From JBAXQQ01 sp037131695 (GTDB lineage: Bacteria; Armatimonadota; Hebobacteria; CAIYQO01), in NCBI GenBank assembly GCA_964638715.1, contig CAZWZF010000015.1:1-64000 (forward strand): a DNA stretch of 64,000 bases. Reading direction: 5' to 3'. The notes under the pieces were generated by a model that made no database searches, had not been told where the DNA came from, and saw only the letters and a list, made by a program, of their open reading frames with translations. The position numbers and the translations under genes were made by a program. Positions 8,884 through 17,992 of the stretch are shown here, one piece after another (position 1 is the first letter of the stretch; the number at the start of each line of letters is the position of its first letter).

Positions 8884-10077
8884 TCACAGAAACTGGTTCA
8901 CTATACGAATGAAATTGGCCGGATATTCGCAGTAACGGTTGAAGTGGTACTTGCCAAGATCGCCTGTTTTCTCTGAGTAATAACGTTCCCACCAAGACCA
9001 GTTGTTAGCTTTCCCGATTTCCGCTACGCATCGCAGCGAGTTGATAATTCCCTTGTGGTCATTCATGCGCGATCGTGCCCAACATTCCAGATACCAGACA
9101 CGTCCCATGGCGGCAAGGTCGTGGCGGTCAATATTCTGCATTTCCCAATCTTCATACGTCTCAGGGTGTGTGGCAATACCAGTAGGGATATCATTGTAAA
9201 GAAAATCGTGATTGTCCTTTAACTTTGGCCATAGCATATCGATTTGCGAATCGCTGGCAACGCCTGTTGCCACGGCAGCCCAGTCAACATCGGTAAAGCC
9301 GTGGTGGCTGATGGCTCCGTGTTCCGGGTGGATATATTCAACGCAATGGTCTCCGGCCCAGAAATGCTGGCGAAATGCAGTTGTCAAACAGTTAGCGGCT
9401 TCCAGGCATTTAACTTCTTCAACCGTTTCGTTGGCACTGGCAAATAAACGCGCTGCCTGTGCCAGGGAATAAGCAGAATAACACTGGTTAACGCCGTCAA
9501 ACTCCAGACGCGTCGGACGTTCCAGGTAGTAACCACCGCCTGGCATCAAACCATCCGGGGTAATTTGTATCCGCAGCCAATCTGCGGCACGACGCAGCCA
9601 TGGCATCTGGAACTTGAGCCATTCTATATCCGCTGTATGCGCAAAGATTGCATCCGCCAGCAGCAGAAAAGTCACATTCGCCAGGGTGCGCAGTGGATTG
9701 CCGGGAACCCAGTGGGTGAAGATGGCCCCATTGGCTGATGCACTTAGCGGATATTTGTCATCAATCATTGTAGTCTTGCCGGCAAGACTCGGAATTATTG
9801 TGAAAGGAATCAAGCCGTCTTCCCGCTGAAAATTCTTCACATATTCCCAACTTGCGAGCACTTCCGTCTGACGTCCCAACCATAGCAAGGCTTCGGCAGA
9901 CTGACCCCAGTCGAGTCCGGGATAGGTGTTGTCGCCGCCATGCCCCTGGCCGTCGGCACAGACAGAGAAGAAACCAAAGAAAATATTTGGATTCAAAGCT
10001 GCCAATACATTATATTCAGCGGCATAGTGGTAAGCTTCTGCCAGGTCATCGGGAAGCCGGTTGACAATTAACGTCAT
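8884..10077 (-). CDS. Six-hairpin glycosidase-like protein
   Basis: A 397-residue protein with the helical repeat pattern of (alpha/alpha)6 glycosidases (GH63/GH78/GH37 superfamily). It has GGDNTYPGLDWGQSAEALLW near the N-terminus, FTHWVPGNPLRTLANVTFLL, AADWLRIQITPDGLMPG, FDGVNQCYSAYSLAQAARL, and WAAVATGVASDSQIDMLWPKL followed by PTGIATHPETYEDWEMQN. It lacks a signal peptide and is shorter than classical GH78 (no accessory beta domains), so it may act on imported oligosaccharides. GGAAGG lies 7 nt before the ATG. It sits 38 bp after the GH5 gene and is followed by a terminator-like hairpin. Exact specificity is unknown; rhamnosidase or glucosidase are both possible. Confidence 0.62.
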   Translation of the reverse strand: MTLIVNRLPDDLAEAYHYAAEYNVLAALNPNIFFGFFSVCADGQGHGGDNTYPGLDWGQSAEALLWLGRQTEVLASWEYVKNFQREDGLIPFTIIPSLAGKTTMIDDKYPLSASANGAIFTHWVPGNPLRTLANVTFLLLADAIFAHTADIEWLKFQMPWLRRAADWLRIQITPDGLMPGGGYYLERPTRLEFDGVNQCYSAYSLAQAARLFASANETVEEVKCLEAANCLTTAFRQHFWAGDHCVEYIHPEHGAISHHGFTDVDWAAVATGVASDSQIDMLWPKLKDNHDFLYNDIPTGIATHPETYEDWEMQNIDRHDLAAMGRVWYLECWARSRMNDHKGIINSLRCVAEIGKANNWSWWERYYSEKTGDLGKYHFNRYCEYPANFIRIVNQFL

Positions 10078-10115
10078 TTACATGCCTTCCGAATAGTTTC
10101 ATTATTCATTATTTA

Positions 10116-11195
10116 TTATCCAATGCCGCGAAGGATATTTAATTGTTCAGGGTTGCGTACTTTGCCGTCGTTATCAACAATGCCAAACCCTAATCCTTTG
10201 TATGACCATATCGACCATGACACATTATTTTCGGCAAAAACTTCCAGAGTATCTTTTAACCACCGCAGAGCGTCTGCTGTCGGCGCAGCATCATATACGC
10301 CAAACTCGCCGCAATATAGCGATACATTATTTTTTGCCGCAAAATTAAACGATGCAGCCATCAACTCTACCAGATGCTGTTTGTCGCTGAAACGGTCTTC
10401 AAAGAATTCCGCCAGGTTATTCAGCATTCCAGCGATATGTTCGTTGCCTTCTGCTGTTGCACGATTTGCGGAGTCACGCAATCCCGGTGAATTGCCTGGG
10501 TAATTTACGTTCTGTCCATAATACATCACTTCCGGACTCCATGGCGCCAATTGATGTGTGAATGTAAACGGATTATAAAAATGGAAGTTGTAAATTATAT
10601 TAGGGTCGTCTATCACCGCCAAATCGACATAGGTGCTGCAAACATTCCAACAATTGCTGCCGACCATTATGGTACGATTTGTATCTATTTCACGGATAGC
10701 CTTTACCGTTGCGGCAGCCAGTTCGTTCCATTTCCCGGCAGTTGGTGCGGCTATTTCATTCGCTAATTCAAACACTGTATTTGGGAAACGTCCCAGGTAC
10801 CGTTGTGATAGCGTTCGCCACAGGTCGAAATAAAACTCCTGCTGCTCCGGGTCGGTGAAAAGAGGCGGGGTAGAATCAGGATTGTTGACCGGATCCATGA
10901 AGGTATAACCGGGCAGTTGGTGCATATCAAGTATGACTTTCAATCCGGCATTTTCAGCCCACTCGATACCTTTATCTATCCATTCCAACCCGGATTCGCA
11001 AAGTGTGTTGATGCCAGCGGCAGAACACATCATCGGGTAATCAAAAGGCAGGCGGATATTATCGAATCCCCATTCCGCAATGCGCTTCAAATCATCTTCA
11101 CAGATGAAACTATTGCGGTGTTCATCTGTGTCCGGTGCCTGTGACAGCCAACCGCCAAGATTGATTCCGCGCCCAAGATTGTGCTTAGTAATCAT
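10116..11195 (-). CDS. Glycoside hydrolase family 5 (cellulase/glucanase-like)
   Basis: A 359-residue TIM-barrel retaining glycosidase. The N-terminus HNLGRGINLGGWLSQ, then FDNIRLPFDYPMM and LKVILDMHQLPG, are GH5 hallmarks. The acid/base is E147 in FELANE and the nucleophile is E297 in YCGEFGV; SIWSYKGLGFGIV closes the barrel. No signal peptide is visible, so it is probably intracellular and acts on oligosaccharides. The frame opens at 11237, but GGAG lies 7 nt before ATG 11195, which also puts the conserved sequence at the N-terminus. It is part of the minus-strand carbohydrate locus, between a UroD-type gene and a six-hairpin glycosidase. The likely bond is a beta-glucan or beta-mannan linkage; specificity within GH5 cannot be read here. 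Confidence 0.86.
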   Translation of the reverse strand: MITKHNLGRGINLGGWLSQAPDTDEHRNSFICEDDLKRIAEWGFDNIRLPFDYPMMCSAAGINTLCESGLEWIDKGIEWAENAGLKVILDMHQLPGYTFMDPVNNPDSTPPLFTDPEQQEFYFDLWRTLSQRYLGRFPNTVFELANEIAAPTAGKWNELAAATVKAIREIDTNRTIMVGSNCWNVCSTYVDLAVIDDPNIIYNFHFYNPFTFTHQLAPWSPEVMYYGQNVNYPGNSPGLRDSANRATAEGNEHIAGMLNNLAEFFEDRFSDKQHLVELMAASFNFAAKNNVSLYCGEFGVYDAAPTADALRWLKDTLEVFAENNVSWSIWSYKGLGFGIVDNDGKVRNPEQLNILRGIG

Positions 11196-11224
11196 AAATG
11201 GTCTCCATTTTTTTAGACAATTAA

Positions 11225-11261
11225 GGCCCCTCCCCAACCCCTCCCCGATGGGAGAGGGGCT
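11225..11261. repeat. GC-rich CCCCTCCCC dispersed repeat, copy 1
   Basis: Contains CCCCAACCCCTCCCC followed by GGGAGAGGGGC, which can fold into an imperfect hairpin. A related copy lies at 53391-53425, followed by a second hairpin to 53496. It stands out sharply from the AT-rich gap around it. The family is a common type of non-coding intergenic repeat. It sits in the 121-bp gap between a UroD-type gene and the GH5 gene. Confidence 0.7.
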
Positions 11262-11316
11262 TATTCAAGAAGCCCACTCTAATTTTTAATTTTCAACTTT
11301 CAATTTTTAATTTATT

Positions 11317-12447
11317 TTATTCCGGATGTTTTACCAGCCAGGGCCATTCTTGTATTATTCCTGCACCTTTATACTTTCGCGGGTCATAATTTATTAGATA
11401 TTCATAACCGGCAGTGATATTTTCAACAGGTACTTCCACCCCGGTAACGTTGCTGGTGAACAAAAACAGGCCGCGTCCACCATTGGTTGCATTCAGAATG
11501 TATTCTACATCCGCAATCACATCATCTGGTTTTCCATCAGGCAGCGTTCGCGAGACAGATAATCCTCCTAATATTAACGGCACTTCTCCTTTTAAACTGC
11601 GGCGTTTGCACAATTCATACGGATCAACGCCGCATTCATATTGAAATCCCTGAAATCCGGAAAAGCCGGCGTCAATCATATCATCAACCAGCGGCATTAC
11701 ATTACCGTCGCAATGGTGAATAAAACGAATACCTGCATCCAAAAACGGTTCCATGGATAATTTTGCGTGCTGCCAATAGTATTTTTTTAAAAAATCTGGA
11801 TCGACCATCGGGCCGCGATTGACGCAAATATCATGACCGCAAAACAGCATGGGAATTAAATCCCACTCTTGCATCAACTTAATCAGCACCTTGTTTCGTT
11901 CCCGCGATATGATGGCGTCTTCCCAGTATATTCGCCCAACTTCTTCAGGATATAGCGCGACGGCAGATAAAAAAGCCTCGTAACCATATTGAAAATACAG
12001 CGAGAAATTTGCCGGTGCCTCCCAGGCAGTTGCCAGAAATTCGATACCGTCCAAACGTTGCATCAACGGTTCCCAGGCATTGCGATAATTCTGCTCTGCC
12101 TGTACTGCATCAAACTTTTTCAATATCTCATTTACATTGTCAGGAATCTCATCTGCACGTTCTTTCAATGCTTCCGGTTCAATCTCGCTGAAACCTGCTT
12201 CCAATAACGAGCCAGCACGAATGGAATCAATATCAACCGGCACAATTGGTGGTACAATGGCATCTACACCGAGACGATGGTTAGCCTTAATTACACCACC
12301 CAACGGATCTTTCAGATATGAATCAACTGACAAACCTGCCAATTCAGCCACATTTCGTACCCCCAGATTCCAACCGCCGACCATGGGAATACGGTCGACA
12401 TCTTCACCGGTTATCTGGTTTATTAATCGCTGTTTTTTAGTTAACAT
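11317..12447 (-). CDS. UroD-superfamily protein (methyltransferase-like)
   Basis: A 376-residue protein. The N-terminal KKQRLINQITGEDVDRIPMV and a barrel ending VPVENITAGYEYL identify the UroD superfamily. In place of H-x-C it has FIHHCDGNVMPLVDDMIDAG (H-H-C-D-G), followed by GFSGFQGFQYECGVDPYELC. The same arrangement is found in the plus-strand protein at 46626, so the two form a subfamily separate from the HSCG copies. It lies between an SGNH esterase and the GH5 gene on one strand. The ribosome site is weak (A-rich leader), which may mean reinitiation or low expression. Substrate unknown; the setting suggests carbohydrate catabolism, not heme synthesis. Confidence 0.8.
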   Translation of the reverse strand: MLTKKQRLINQITGEDVDRIPMVGGWNLGVRNVAELAGLSVDSYLKDPLGGVIKANHRLGVDAIVPPIVPVDIDSIRAGSLLEAGFSEIEPEALKERADEIPDNVNEILKKFDAVQAEQNYRNAWEPLMQRLDGIEFLATAWEAPANFSLYFQYGYEAFLSAVALYPEEVGRIYWEDAIISRERNKVLIKLMQEWDLIPMLFCGHDICVNRGPMVDPDFLKKYYWQHAKLSMEPFLDAGIRFIHHCDGNVMPLVDDMIDAGFSGFQGFQYECGVDPYELCKRRSLKGEVPLILGGLSVSRTLPDGKPDDVIADVEYILNATNGGRGLFLFTSNVTGVEVPVENITAGYEYLINYDPRKYKGAGIIQEWPWLVKHPE

Positions 12448-12462
12448 ATTTTTTTTCTTTTA

Positions 12463-12518
12463 GACAGGATTAACATGATTAACAAGATTTTTTTTTGCAT
12501 AGCAAAAAATATCCTGTC
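12463..12518. repeat. GACAGGAT dispersed repeat with nested hairpins
   Basis: Outer arms GACAGGAT (12463-12470) and ATCCTGTC (12511-12518) enclose a TTTTTTGC-ATA-GCAAAAAA hairpin. It belongs to a dispersed family with the core GACAGGATTAACA-GATTAACA, also seen near 17941, 31012, 32173 and 53508. Read on the minus strand, the inner stem with its T-run could act as a weak terminator after the SGNH gene. Confidence 0.7.
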
Positions 12519-12540
12519 CATCCTGCTAATCGATGTTTCC

Positions 12541-13149
12541 TCAATTATTAATTTTTAATTCATTGAAAATGGCATCAGCAATTGCTGCCATGCCGGCGTC
12601 TCCCGGGTGGGCGGCAACCCCGGCGTGTTCATAATCGCGTTCGGAACGGGCAAAGTTTAATTCGTTTTTACATAGACCACTAATATCAACAAATGTTCCG
12701 CCAGCTTCAAAGCATTTTTGCTGTAAAATTGCATCTTTTACCGGGTCAGCCCAAAAAGTGCTGCGAACAAGCAGAGTAGGTGAATTTCCCTTTAGCAAAA
12801 GTGTCAATAATGCTGTTATTGCATTGCTGAAGTTGATTTTATCATCTTCTGTTTCAAGCCCAGGCACATTTTCGCCAATCGCCAATACGATGATATCCGC
12901 ATTAAAATTGGCATAGCTTTTGAATTTCCCGGTGATATCAAATGTAGCGTATTCCCGCTCGAAATCAGCGATGTTTTCGATTTGCGCAACAGGTTCTACG
13001 CCGTCATAGTTTGTAATTCGTTGCAGCAGCAGATGAACGTAATCTTTTTCGATTGCACTGGCAGCCATACCCCAATTGCCATCCCAGCCAATATCGGGTT
13101 TAGGAGCGTGGTTTGTTATGCTGTTGCCAAGAAAAAGTATGCGTTTCAT
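12541..13149 (-). CDS. SGNH/GDSL-family esterase
   Basis: A 202-residue SGNH hydrolase. Block I is ILFLGNSITNH (nucleophile Ser in GNSIT), the block III-like segment is IIVLAIGENVPG, and the C-terminal catalytic region is HAGVAAHPGDAGMAAIADAI, with His in AAHPGD. It is likely to remove acetyl or other acyl groups from a glycan, in keeping with the adjacent GH28-like gene. Its start overlaps the stop of that gene by 4 nt (ATGA type), so the two are translationally coupled. No signal peptide is visible. The catalytic Asp normally three residues before His is not in its usual place; here the order is H-P-G-D, a variant found in some subfamilies. Confidence 0.78.
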   Translation of the reverse strand: MKRILFLGNSITNHAPKPDIGWDGNWGMAASAIEKDYVHLLLQRITNYDGVEPVAQIENIADFEREYATFDITGKFKSYANFNADIIVLAIGENVPGLETEDDKINFSNAITALLTLLLKGNSPTLLVRSTFWADPVKDAILQQKCFEAGGTFVDISGLCKNELNFARSERDYEHAGVAAHPGDAGMAAIADAIFNELKINN

Positions 13150-14675
13150 ACTATCACCACATCCCGGACAAATTCATTAGCCTGAATACCAGCAGATTCT
13201 GGAGTTACGGCAGCCTGACCGTTTATTTGCAGGTTTTTTATAGTTATCTTTTGCACCAGATGTGCCACGTCGAAACCGATGAAATGTGATGGTGGAATAC
13301 CGGGAGCGGTGGCTATAATATCTTCGAAGCTGATATTGTCTATATGTCCGCGTTCCTCGCTGTAATTGCAGTACCCCTGAATGATATGAAGCGTAATCAG
13401 ACAAGGCAAATAATTGTTGTCATTGGATACAGAATATTCCTGGTCAAGTGTGCTTTGGTATTGCGGCGGCGGACAGTCGTCTAACTCAACTCGGATATCT
13501 TTAAAAGTTATATTGTGGCAGTAGGCATTATCGCCATTCTGAATATCCATGGCGACATGATTTGTGTGAATGATATCGCAATCCTCAAAATGGATATCGC
13601 TAATATGTGCCGCCACCGTCTCCAACCCGATTTCCATGGCGCGTCCCCAATCGTTCCACAACACGCATCTGCGCACCTGAAAGTCATGCATCGGTGCGGC
13701 ATTGCAGGCGTAAATGCCTTGCTGCCGCTGCAGGTCGGCAAAACTTTGGCGGTTGATGCCGTCAATAGTGAAATAACCGTCAAATTGGTTCTTATATAAC
13801 TGGAGTTTATAGATGAAAGGTCCCCAGTTATCGTAACCCTTCAGGCAGATGGAGTCATCATAACTGCGAATGAAGCTATCCTCAATTACGCAATGCTGGC
13901 AATTAACAAAGTCGATGCCGTCGGTGTTGTAGCGCCAGTTGCCGATAATTTTTATATTGCTGATATATACATGTGAAGAGGCGACTGGCACGATAGTCCA
14001 TCCCGACGGGTCGCGCAGTGTGATGCCTTCTATCCGCACATTTTTACAATTATATGTGCTGACCAGGCCGTTCAATTGCATACGGTCAAACTTGCTGCCA
14101 TCCAGAATGCCGCGTCCGAGAATGGCGATATTTGTTGCATGCTCAGCGACAATCGCGCCATATACCACTGCCCCACCGGCAATATAAACAGTCTGGTTGC
14201 TGGTCATGTTTATCAAACCAGGGCAATGGACGCCGGGACCGAAATATAGCACGCTTGAATCTGCCGGGTTAGGAATATGTTCTTCCGCTGGATTGGCGAA
14301 AAGGAGCAGTGCACGATGCGACCCATTAACTTCCACAGAGAATTGCCCCGGTTCATTAATGGTAAATGAAATTGTATCACCATCGACATGCGGCGCAATA
14401 CCGGCAGATTGCGGACGTACCACCACCGATTTCACCGGACGGTTGCTGGTTATATCAACGTCAACCGACCCCGACATTTCCCAACTGGCGAAAGAGGCGA
14501 TCTCAGTCTGTGATTTAGACCGCTGGTACCCGGGCCATACCTGGTTCAGCGGGTATGCCGACACCCGCGCCTGATGGGTAAAAACCGGCTGCCCATTAAC
14601 GGTGACAGCATAATCAACAGCAGGAATCTCTTCCACTGGAACTGTATATATGACGGGATTTTGTTTTGATGACAA
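13146..14675 (-). CDS. GH28-like polygalacturonase-type beta-helix protein
   Basis: A 509-residue protein. Residues 1-145 form a beta-sandwich-like N-terminal domain; 146-500 is a parallel beta-helix of the GH28 type (GRGILDG, VRIEGITLRDPSGWTIVP, YISNIKIIG). The catalytic-type motifs are NTDG at 250-253 and DD at 273-274. The G-H-G and R-I-K elements of classical polygalacturonases are not clearly present, so it may belong to a divergent clan member. The start is TTG at 14675 with GGAG 8 nt upstream; no ATG fits. It overlaps the SGNH esterase gene by 4 nt. It probably hydrolyses a uronic-acid or rhamnose-containing glycan. Confidence 0.72.
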   Translation of the reverse strand: MSSKQNPVIYTVPVEEIPAVDYAVTVNGQPVFTHQARVSAYPLNQVWPGYQRSKSQTEIASFASWEMSGSVDVDITSNRPVKSVVVRPQSAGIAPHVDGDTISFTINEPGQFSVEVNGSHRALLLFANPAEEHIPNPADSSVLYFGPGVHCPGLINMTSNQTVYIAGGAVVYGAIVAEHATNIAILGRGILDGSKFDRMQLNGLVSTYNCKNVRIEGITLRDPSGWTIVPVASSHVYISNIKIIGNWRYNTDGIDFVNCQHCVIEDSFIRSYDDSICLKGYDNWGPFIYKLQLYKNQFDGYFTIDGINRQSFADLQRQQGIYACNAAPMHDFQVRRCVLWNDWGRAMEIGLETVAAHISDIHFEDCDIIHTNHVAMDIQNGDNAYCHNITFKDIRVELDDCPPPQYQSTLDQEYSVSNDNNYLPCLITLHIIQGYCNYSEERGHIDNISFEDIIATAPGIPPSHFIGFDVAHLVQKITIKNLQINGQAAVTPESAGIQANEFVRDVVIV

Positions 14676-14699
14676 AGTAATTTCTCCAATGTTAAGGAT

Positions 14700-17600
14700 T
14701 TATTCAACTATAAATTTCAATTCACCCCACGCGTCTGGATGCAGGCGTATTTCACTGGGAATATCGGCTACAACGCTGGTGCTCTTGTTAAAACGATAGA
14801 TTCTTTCAACGGTTGTCGCGCCGTTGGGGTCAGAATATAGTATGCCGACATCGCCGCGTAAACTGCCGTTCACCGGAGGTTGATACTCCCCGCCGTAAAG
14901 TGTTTTCCAGGGAATAATAGCGCTGATGGTATAGCCATCTTTATCTATTGATGATTCAATAGAAAGATCTTTTGCTGTGAAATATTCTATTTTATCCACC
15001 GATACTTCACCAGTTGGCGACCAGAACCGTTCGGGATTTTGAGTATTGGCAACTTTATAGCGATATAGTACACCTATTGCCCCATCTTTCGTTTTTGTCA
15101 TCAGCAGACGTACATCTCCGTTTGCTGGTATTGTATGTTTGTTGTCTGATTTATAGTCAAGACCTATCTGCAAATCAACGCTGTCGCCGGTTTTAAACAG
15201 CAATTTATTATCTCCCCCGGCATTTTGCAAAGGGGAAGCATCGGTTACTTTATACCTGGTATAAATGTTATTGCCGTCATAGGAAAGCCATACTCTGGCA
15301 ACTTCAACATCGCCGGATTTGATGATTGTAGTTGAATCCCCACCCCATGTTTGCCAGTTATGAGGTTTTAACCTAAGCGGTATAGATATAGTTTTATCTG
15401 CATCATTCTTACCAGTTATCATTTCGTCAATTATAATTTCATTGCCTAGCAATCGTTTGATCGATTCCAGCCCGACAACTTTTATTATGCTGCAATGCGG
15501 ATGTCCGGCGATAATATAAATATTGCCATCTGAAGTGCGGCCAATCGAGCCTGAAAAAGATTCCTGCCCCAGTGAAATTCCTTGTACATTCATACCACGT
15601 TTTGCTTCTTTAAAATAAGTTCCCCAAAAAGGTGATGTGCGAGTATCGCCAAACAGCGTGCTTACAAATATGCCATCATCTGTCAACAGGTACCATTGAC
15701 CAAAATTAGAATTAATGGCAAGAACTGAACCGACTTCACCGCCAACATCAGCAACACCCTTCATCCCATATCCGCCGACAATCAAGCCGGGTTGAGGTCG
15801 CGGAGAGCCATCACCCAGCATTGGCCAACCATTTGGATATTGCCAGGTGGTTTTAGTTTTCGGATCAATTCCCCAAATTGGACGACTCATAACGAATACT
15901 TTACCGGTTGAGTTAGGCAAAAAACTACCGCTTGAACCACCGGTAGTGTCAGGAAGTTTTTCTGCAATTGTCTCGATTTTAGTTATATCATATTGGGGTA
16001 CGCCATTTTTATCAATTCTGGATAGTGGAAGCCGCCATACCGATGTTATATTGCGATGAGAAGGTTGGCGCAAGTAAATTGACATATCCGATGCGACCTG
16101 CGCCTGGTACAACCACCAATGCGGTTTATCGTAAAAATGCACTTCTTCCGGCTGAACAATACCATCATTATTGGCATCAGCCCAAATCATCAGGTAAGAA
16201 ATATGTCCCTGCCATTTGTTGGGTGGCCAACCGGCATCTTGGCCAAATCCAGGTGGTTTATCGCCAACCTGTTCGAGCATCCTTTTATATAGATAATGAT
16301 TGCTGTTTGGTACGTTATTCTTGTCAAATCCCGGATTAAAAGGACCAATATATGCAATTGGCTGGAATGTTTTTCCTACTCGTTTCCAAATGGTACCGCC
16401 CATATCAGAACCATCCACCCCGCTTGGACCGCCAATGAAATACTGCTGTCCTTTATAACGCACAATTCGCGTCGGCCAATTTGAATAACCACCAAAGGAA
16501 TGGCGGTCTTCAACATCAGCGTTCATTATATCTACCAGGGTATCAGTCAGTTTCCAGGTTCCTTTATCCCAATCCAGCTTAAAGAGCATTCCATCGTATA
16601 TCATCTGGGTACGGTCACCGGGATCAAGCGCTCCTCCTCCGCCATATTTATGCGCCCCGATATATTCAGTAATTAATTTTCCATTCTGCGGATTCCATAC
16701 GCTGATGCGTTTTGGCAGCATGTCCCATTCTGTCACCCAAAGCCTGTTCTGTTTATCCAATGCCAACCCAACCGGGCAGCGCATCGCTTGTGGATTATAC
16801 GGGCCTGGTTTTCGTCCGCCTTTGTCACCGATGGCGCGAATAAACTTTCCATCAGCGTTGAATACTTTTATTTGGTTGTCTCCGGTAATTCTTACAGCTG
16901 GTTTGCCATACAGCGCGTTGTTTTCTATATCATTATCACGATTCCAACTGGTTGGGCCATCAGAGATGTAAATAGTGCCATCATTGCCTATTACCATACG
17001 ATTAGGATGGTTAAGGTCAGTAGTAATTAATGGTTGAGAAGTGCCATCATCGCGGATAATCACTGTCGTCTTTCCAGAAATTGCCAGTAGTTTTCCATCT
17101 CCGGTAAATGCCAGTCCACCCGGCTGCGGCAAGGCTATTTCACGTAATACCTGCTGATTATTCTCCACTTTCGCAGCATCAATTACGAATATCTTTTCTT
17201 CCAAATCAGATGAAACATAAACTTTACCATCATGAATGGCAATGCCCCGAAGTCCCAGCCGTCCTTTATGATGCCATATATTTACAGTTTGATACGTTTG
17301 CGGGTCAATTCGATAGACATAAGCGTTATCGCCGCCCCATTGTGCTTCACCAGCACCATAAACAAATTTATCATCCGCAGTTAACACTGATGCTCCTACA
17401 CTTCCGCTGGGACGCGCCCGTCCCCAAAGTTTATTGCCGTTTATGTCAAGTGCCATCAGATCCTGACCATTTTCGCTTACTATTGCGCCAATGAATATCT
17501 TGTCATTTACAGTAGCAATAGAACATGCAGGATTATGGTCTGACAGCCAACCGGTATCGGTAACGAGATGGGATGGTGCAGTAAACCAGGGTAATTTTGC

Positions 17601-17918
17601 TCCACCAGTGTAAACTGAAAACTGATATTCCAACTTTAATTCATCCCGGTAAAGCCCGCACCAGCGATATTTTCCCGGAGCAACAGGTTTTCCGGAGTCA
17701 TCAAGCCCGTCCCAGGCAATTTCCTGTTTTCCTGCATCCATTTTTTTCTCTGCGACAAGATTGCGAATACGATTCCCCTTAGAATCATTCAAAACCAGCG
17801 ATACATACGCGGGTTTTGGCAGTATAAATTGAATCGGCAGCGAAATTGCGCAAATGGAAATATGAAATAATAAAGCTGCAGTAATTGAAATTATTGAGAT
17901 ATTCAGTTTTGACGACAT
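14700..17918 (-). CDS. Large secreted FlgD-Ig / NHL beta-propeller / CBM9-like protein
   Basis: A 1072-residue exported protein. A signal peptide (MSSKLNISIISITAALLF..) is followed by a FlgD-like Ig fold (YVSLVLNDSKGNRIRNLV, IAWDGLDDSGKPVAPGKYRW). Next come 600-700 residues of propeller-type repeats (IYISDGPT, LALDKQNRLWVTEWD, NIYIIAGHPH). The C-terminal 190 residues resemble a CBM9/DOMON domain (VWLSYDGNNIYTRYKVTD, GDSVDLQIGLDY, SAIIPWKTLYG, VADIPSEIRLHPDAWGELKF). GGAG lies 6 nt before ATG 17918; the longer frame to 17987 has no signal-peptide logic. It is paralogous to the 48-51.8 kb protein. It may bind glycan at the surface or act as a lyase-like propeller; no catalytic site was recognised. 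Confidence 0.72.
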   Translation of the reverse strand: MSSKLNISIISITAALLFHISICAISLPIQFILPKPAYVSLVLNDSKGNRIRNLVAEKKMDAGKQEIAWDGLDDSGKPVAPGKYRWCGLYRDELKLEYQFSVYTGGAKLPWFTAPSHLVTDTGWLSDHNPACSIATVNDKIFIGAIVSENGQDLMALDINGNKLWGRARPSGSVGASVLTADDKFVYGAGEAQWGGDNAYVYRIDPQTYQTVNIWHHKGRLGLRGIAIHDGKVYVSSDLEEKIFVIDAAKVENNQQVLREIALPQPGGLAFTGDGKLLAISGKTTVIIRDDGTSQPLITTDLNHPNRMVIGNDGTIYISDGPTSWNRDNDIENNALYGKPAVRITGDNQIKVFNADGKFIRAIGDKGGRKPGPYNPQAMRCPVGLALDKQNRLWVTEWDMLPKRISVWNPQNGKLITEYIGAHKYGGGGALDPGDRTQMIYDGMLFKLDWDKGTWKLTDTLVDIMNADVEDRHSFGGYSNWPTRIVRYKGQQYFIGGPSGVDGSDMGGTIWKRVGKTFQPIAYIGPFNPGFDKNNVPNSNHYLYKRMLEQVGDKPPGFGQDAGWPPNKWQGHISYLMIWADANNDGIVQPEEVHFYDKPHWWLYQAQVASDMSIYLRQPSHRNITSVWRLPLSRIDKNGVPQYDITKIETIAEKLPDTTGGSSGSFLPNSTGKVFVMSRPIWGIDPKTKTTWQYPNGWPMLGDGSPRPQPGLIVGGYGMKGVADVGGEVGSVLAINSNFGQWYLLTDDGIFVSTLFGDTRTSPFWGTYFKEAKRGMNVQGISLGQESFSGSIGRTSDGNIYIIAGHPHCSIIKVVGLESIKRLLGNEIIIDEMITGKNDADKTISIPLRLKPHNWQTWGGDSTTIIKSGDVEVARVWLSYDGNNIYTRYKVTDASPLQNAGGDNKLLFKTGDSVDLQIGLDYKSDNKHTIPANGDVRLLMTKTKDGAIGVLYRYKVANTQNPERFWSPTGEVSVDKIEYFTAKDLSIESSIDKDGYTISAIIPWKTLYGGEYQPPVNGSLRGDVGILYSDPNGATTVERIYRFNKSTSVVADIPSEIRLHPDAWGELKFIVE

Positions 17919-17940
17919 TTTTTTCTCCAGAGTTTTTTTT

Positions 17941-17990
17941 GACAGGATTAACAGGATGAAAATATCCTTCCCATCCTGCCTATCCATGTT
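17941..17990. repeat. GACAGGAT dispersed repeat
   Basis: Contains GACAGGATTAACAGGAT and, in inverse orientation, ATCCTGCCTATCCATGTTAAT, forming an imperfect inverted repeat in the 74-bp gap between a UroD-type gene and the propeller gene. It is a member of the family seen at 12463 and elsewhere. Confidence 0.65.
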
Positions 17991-17992
17991 AA

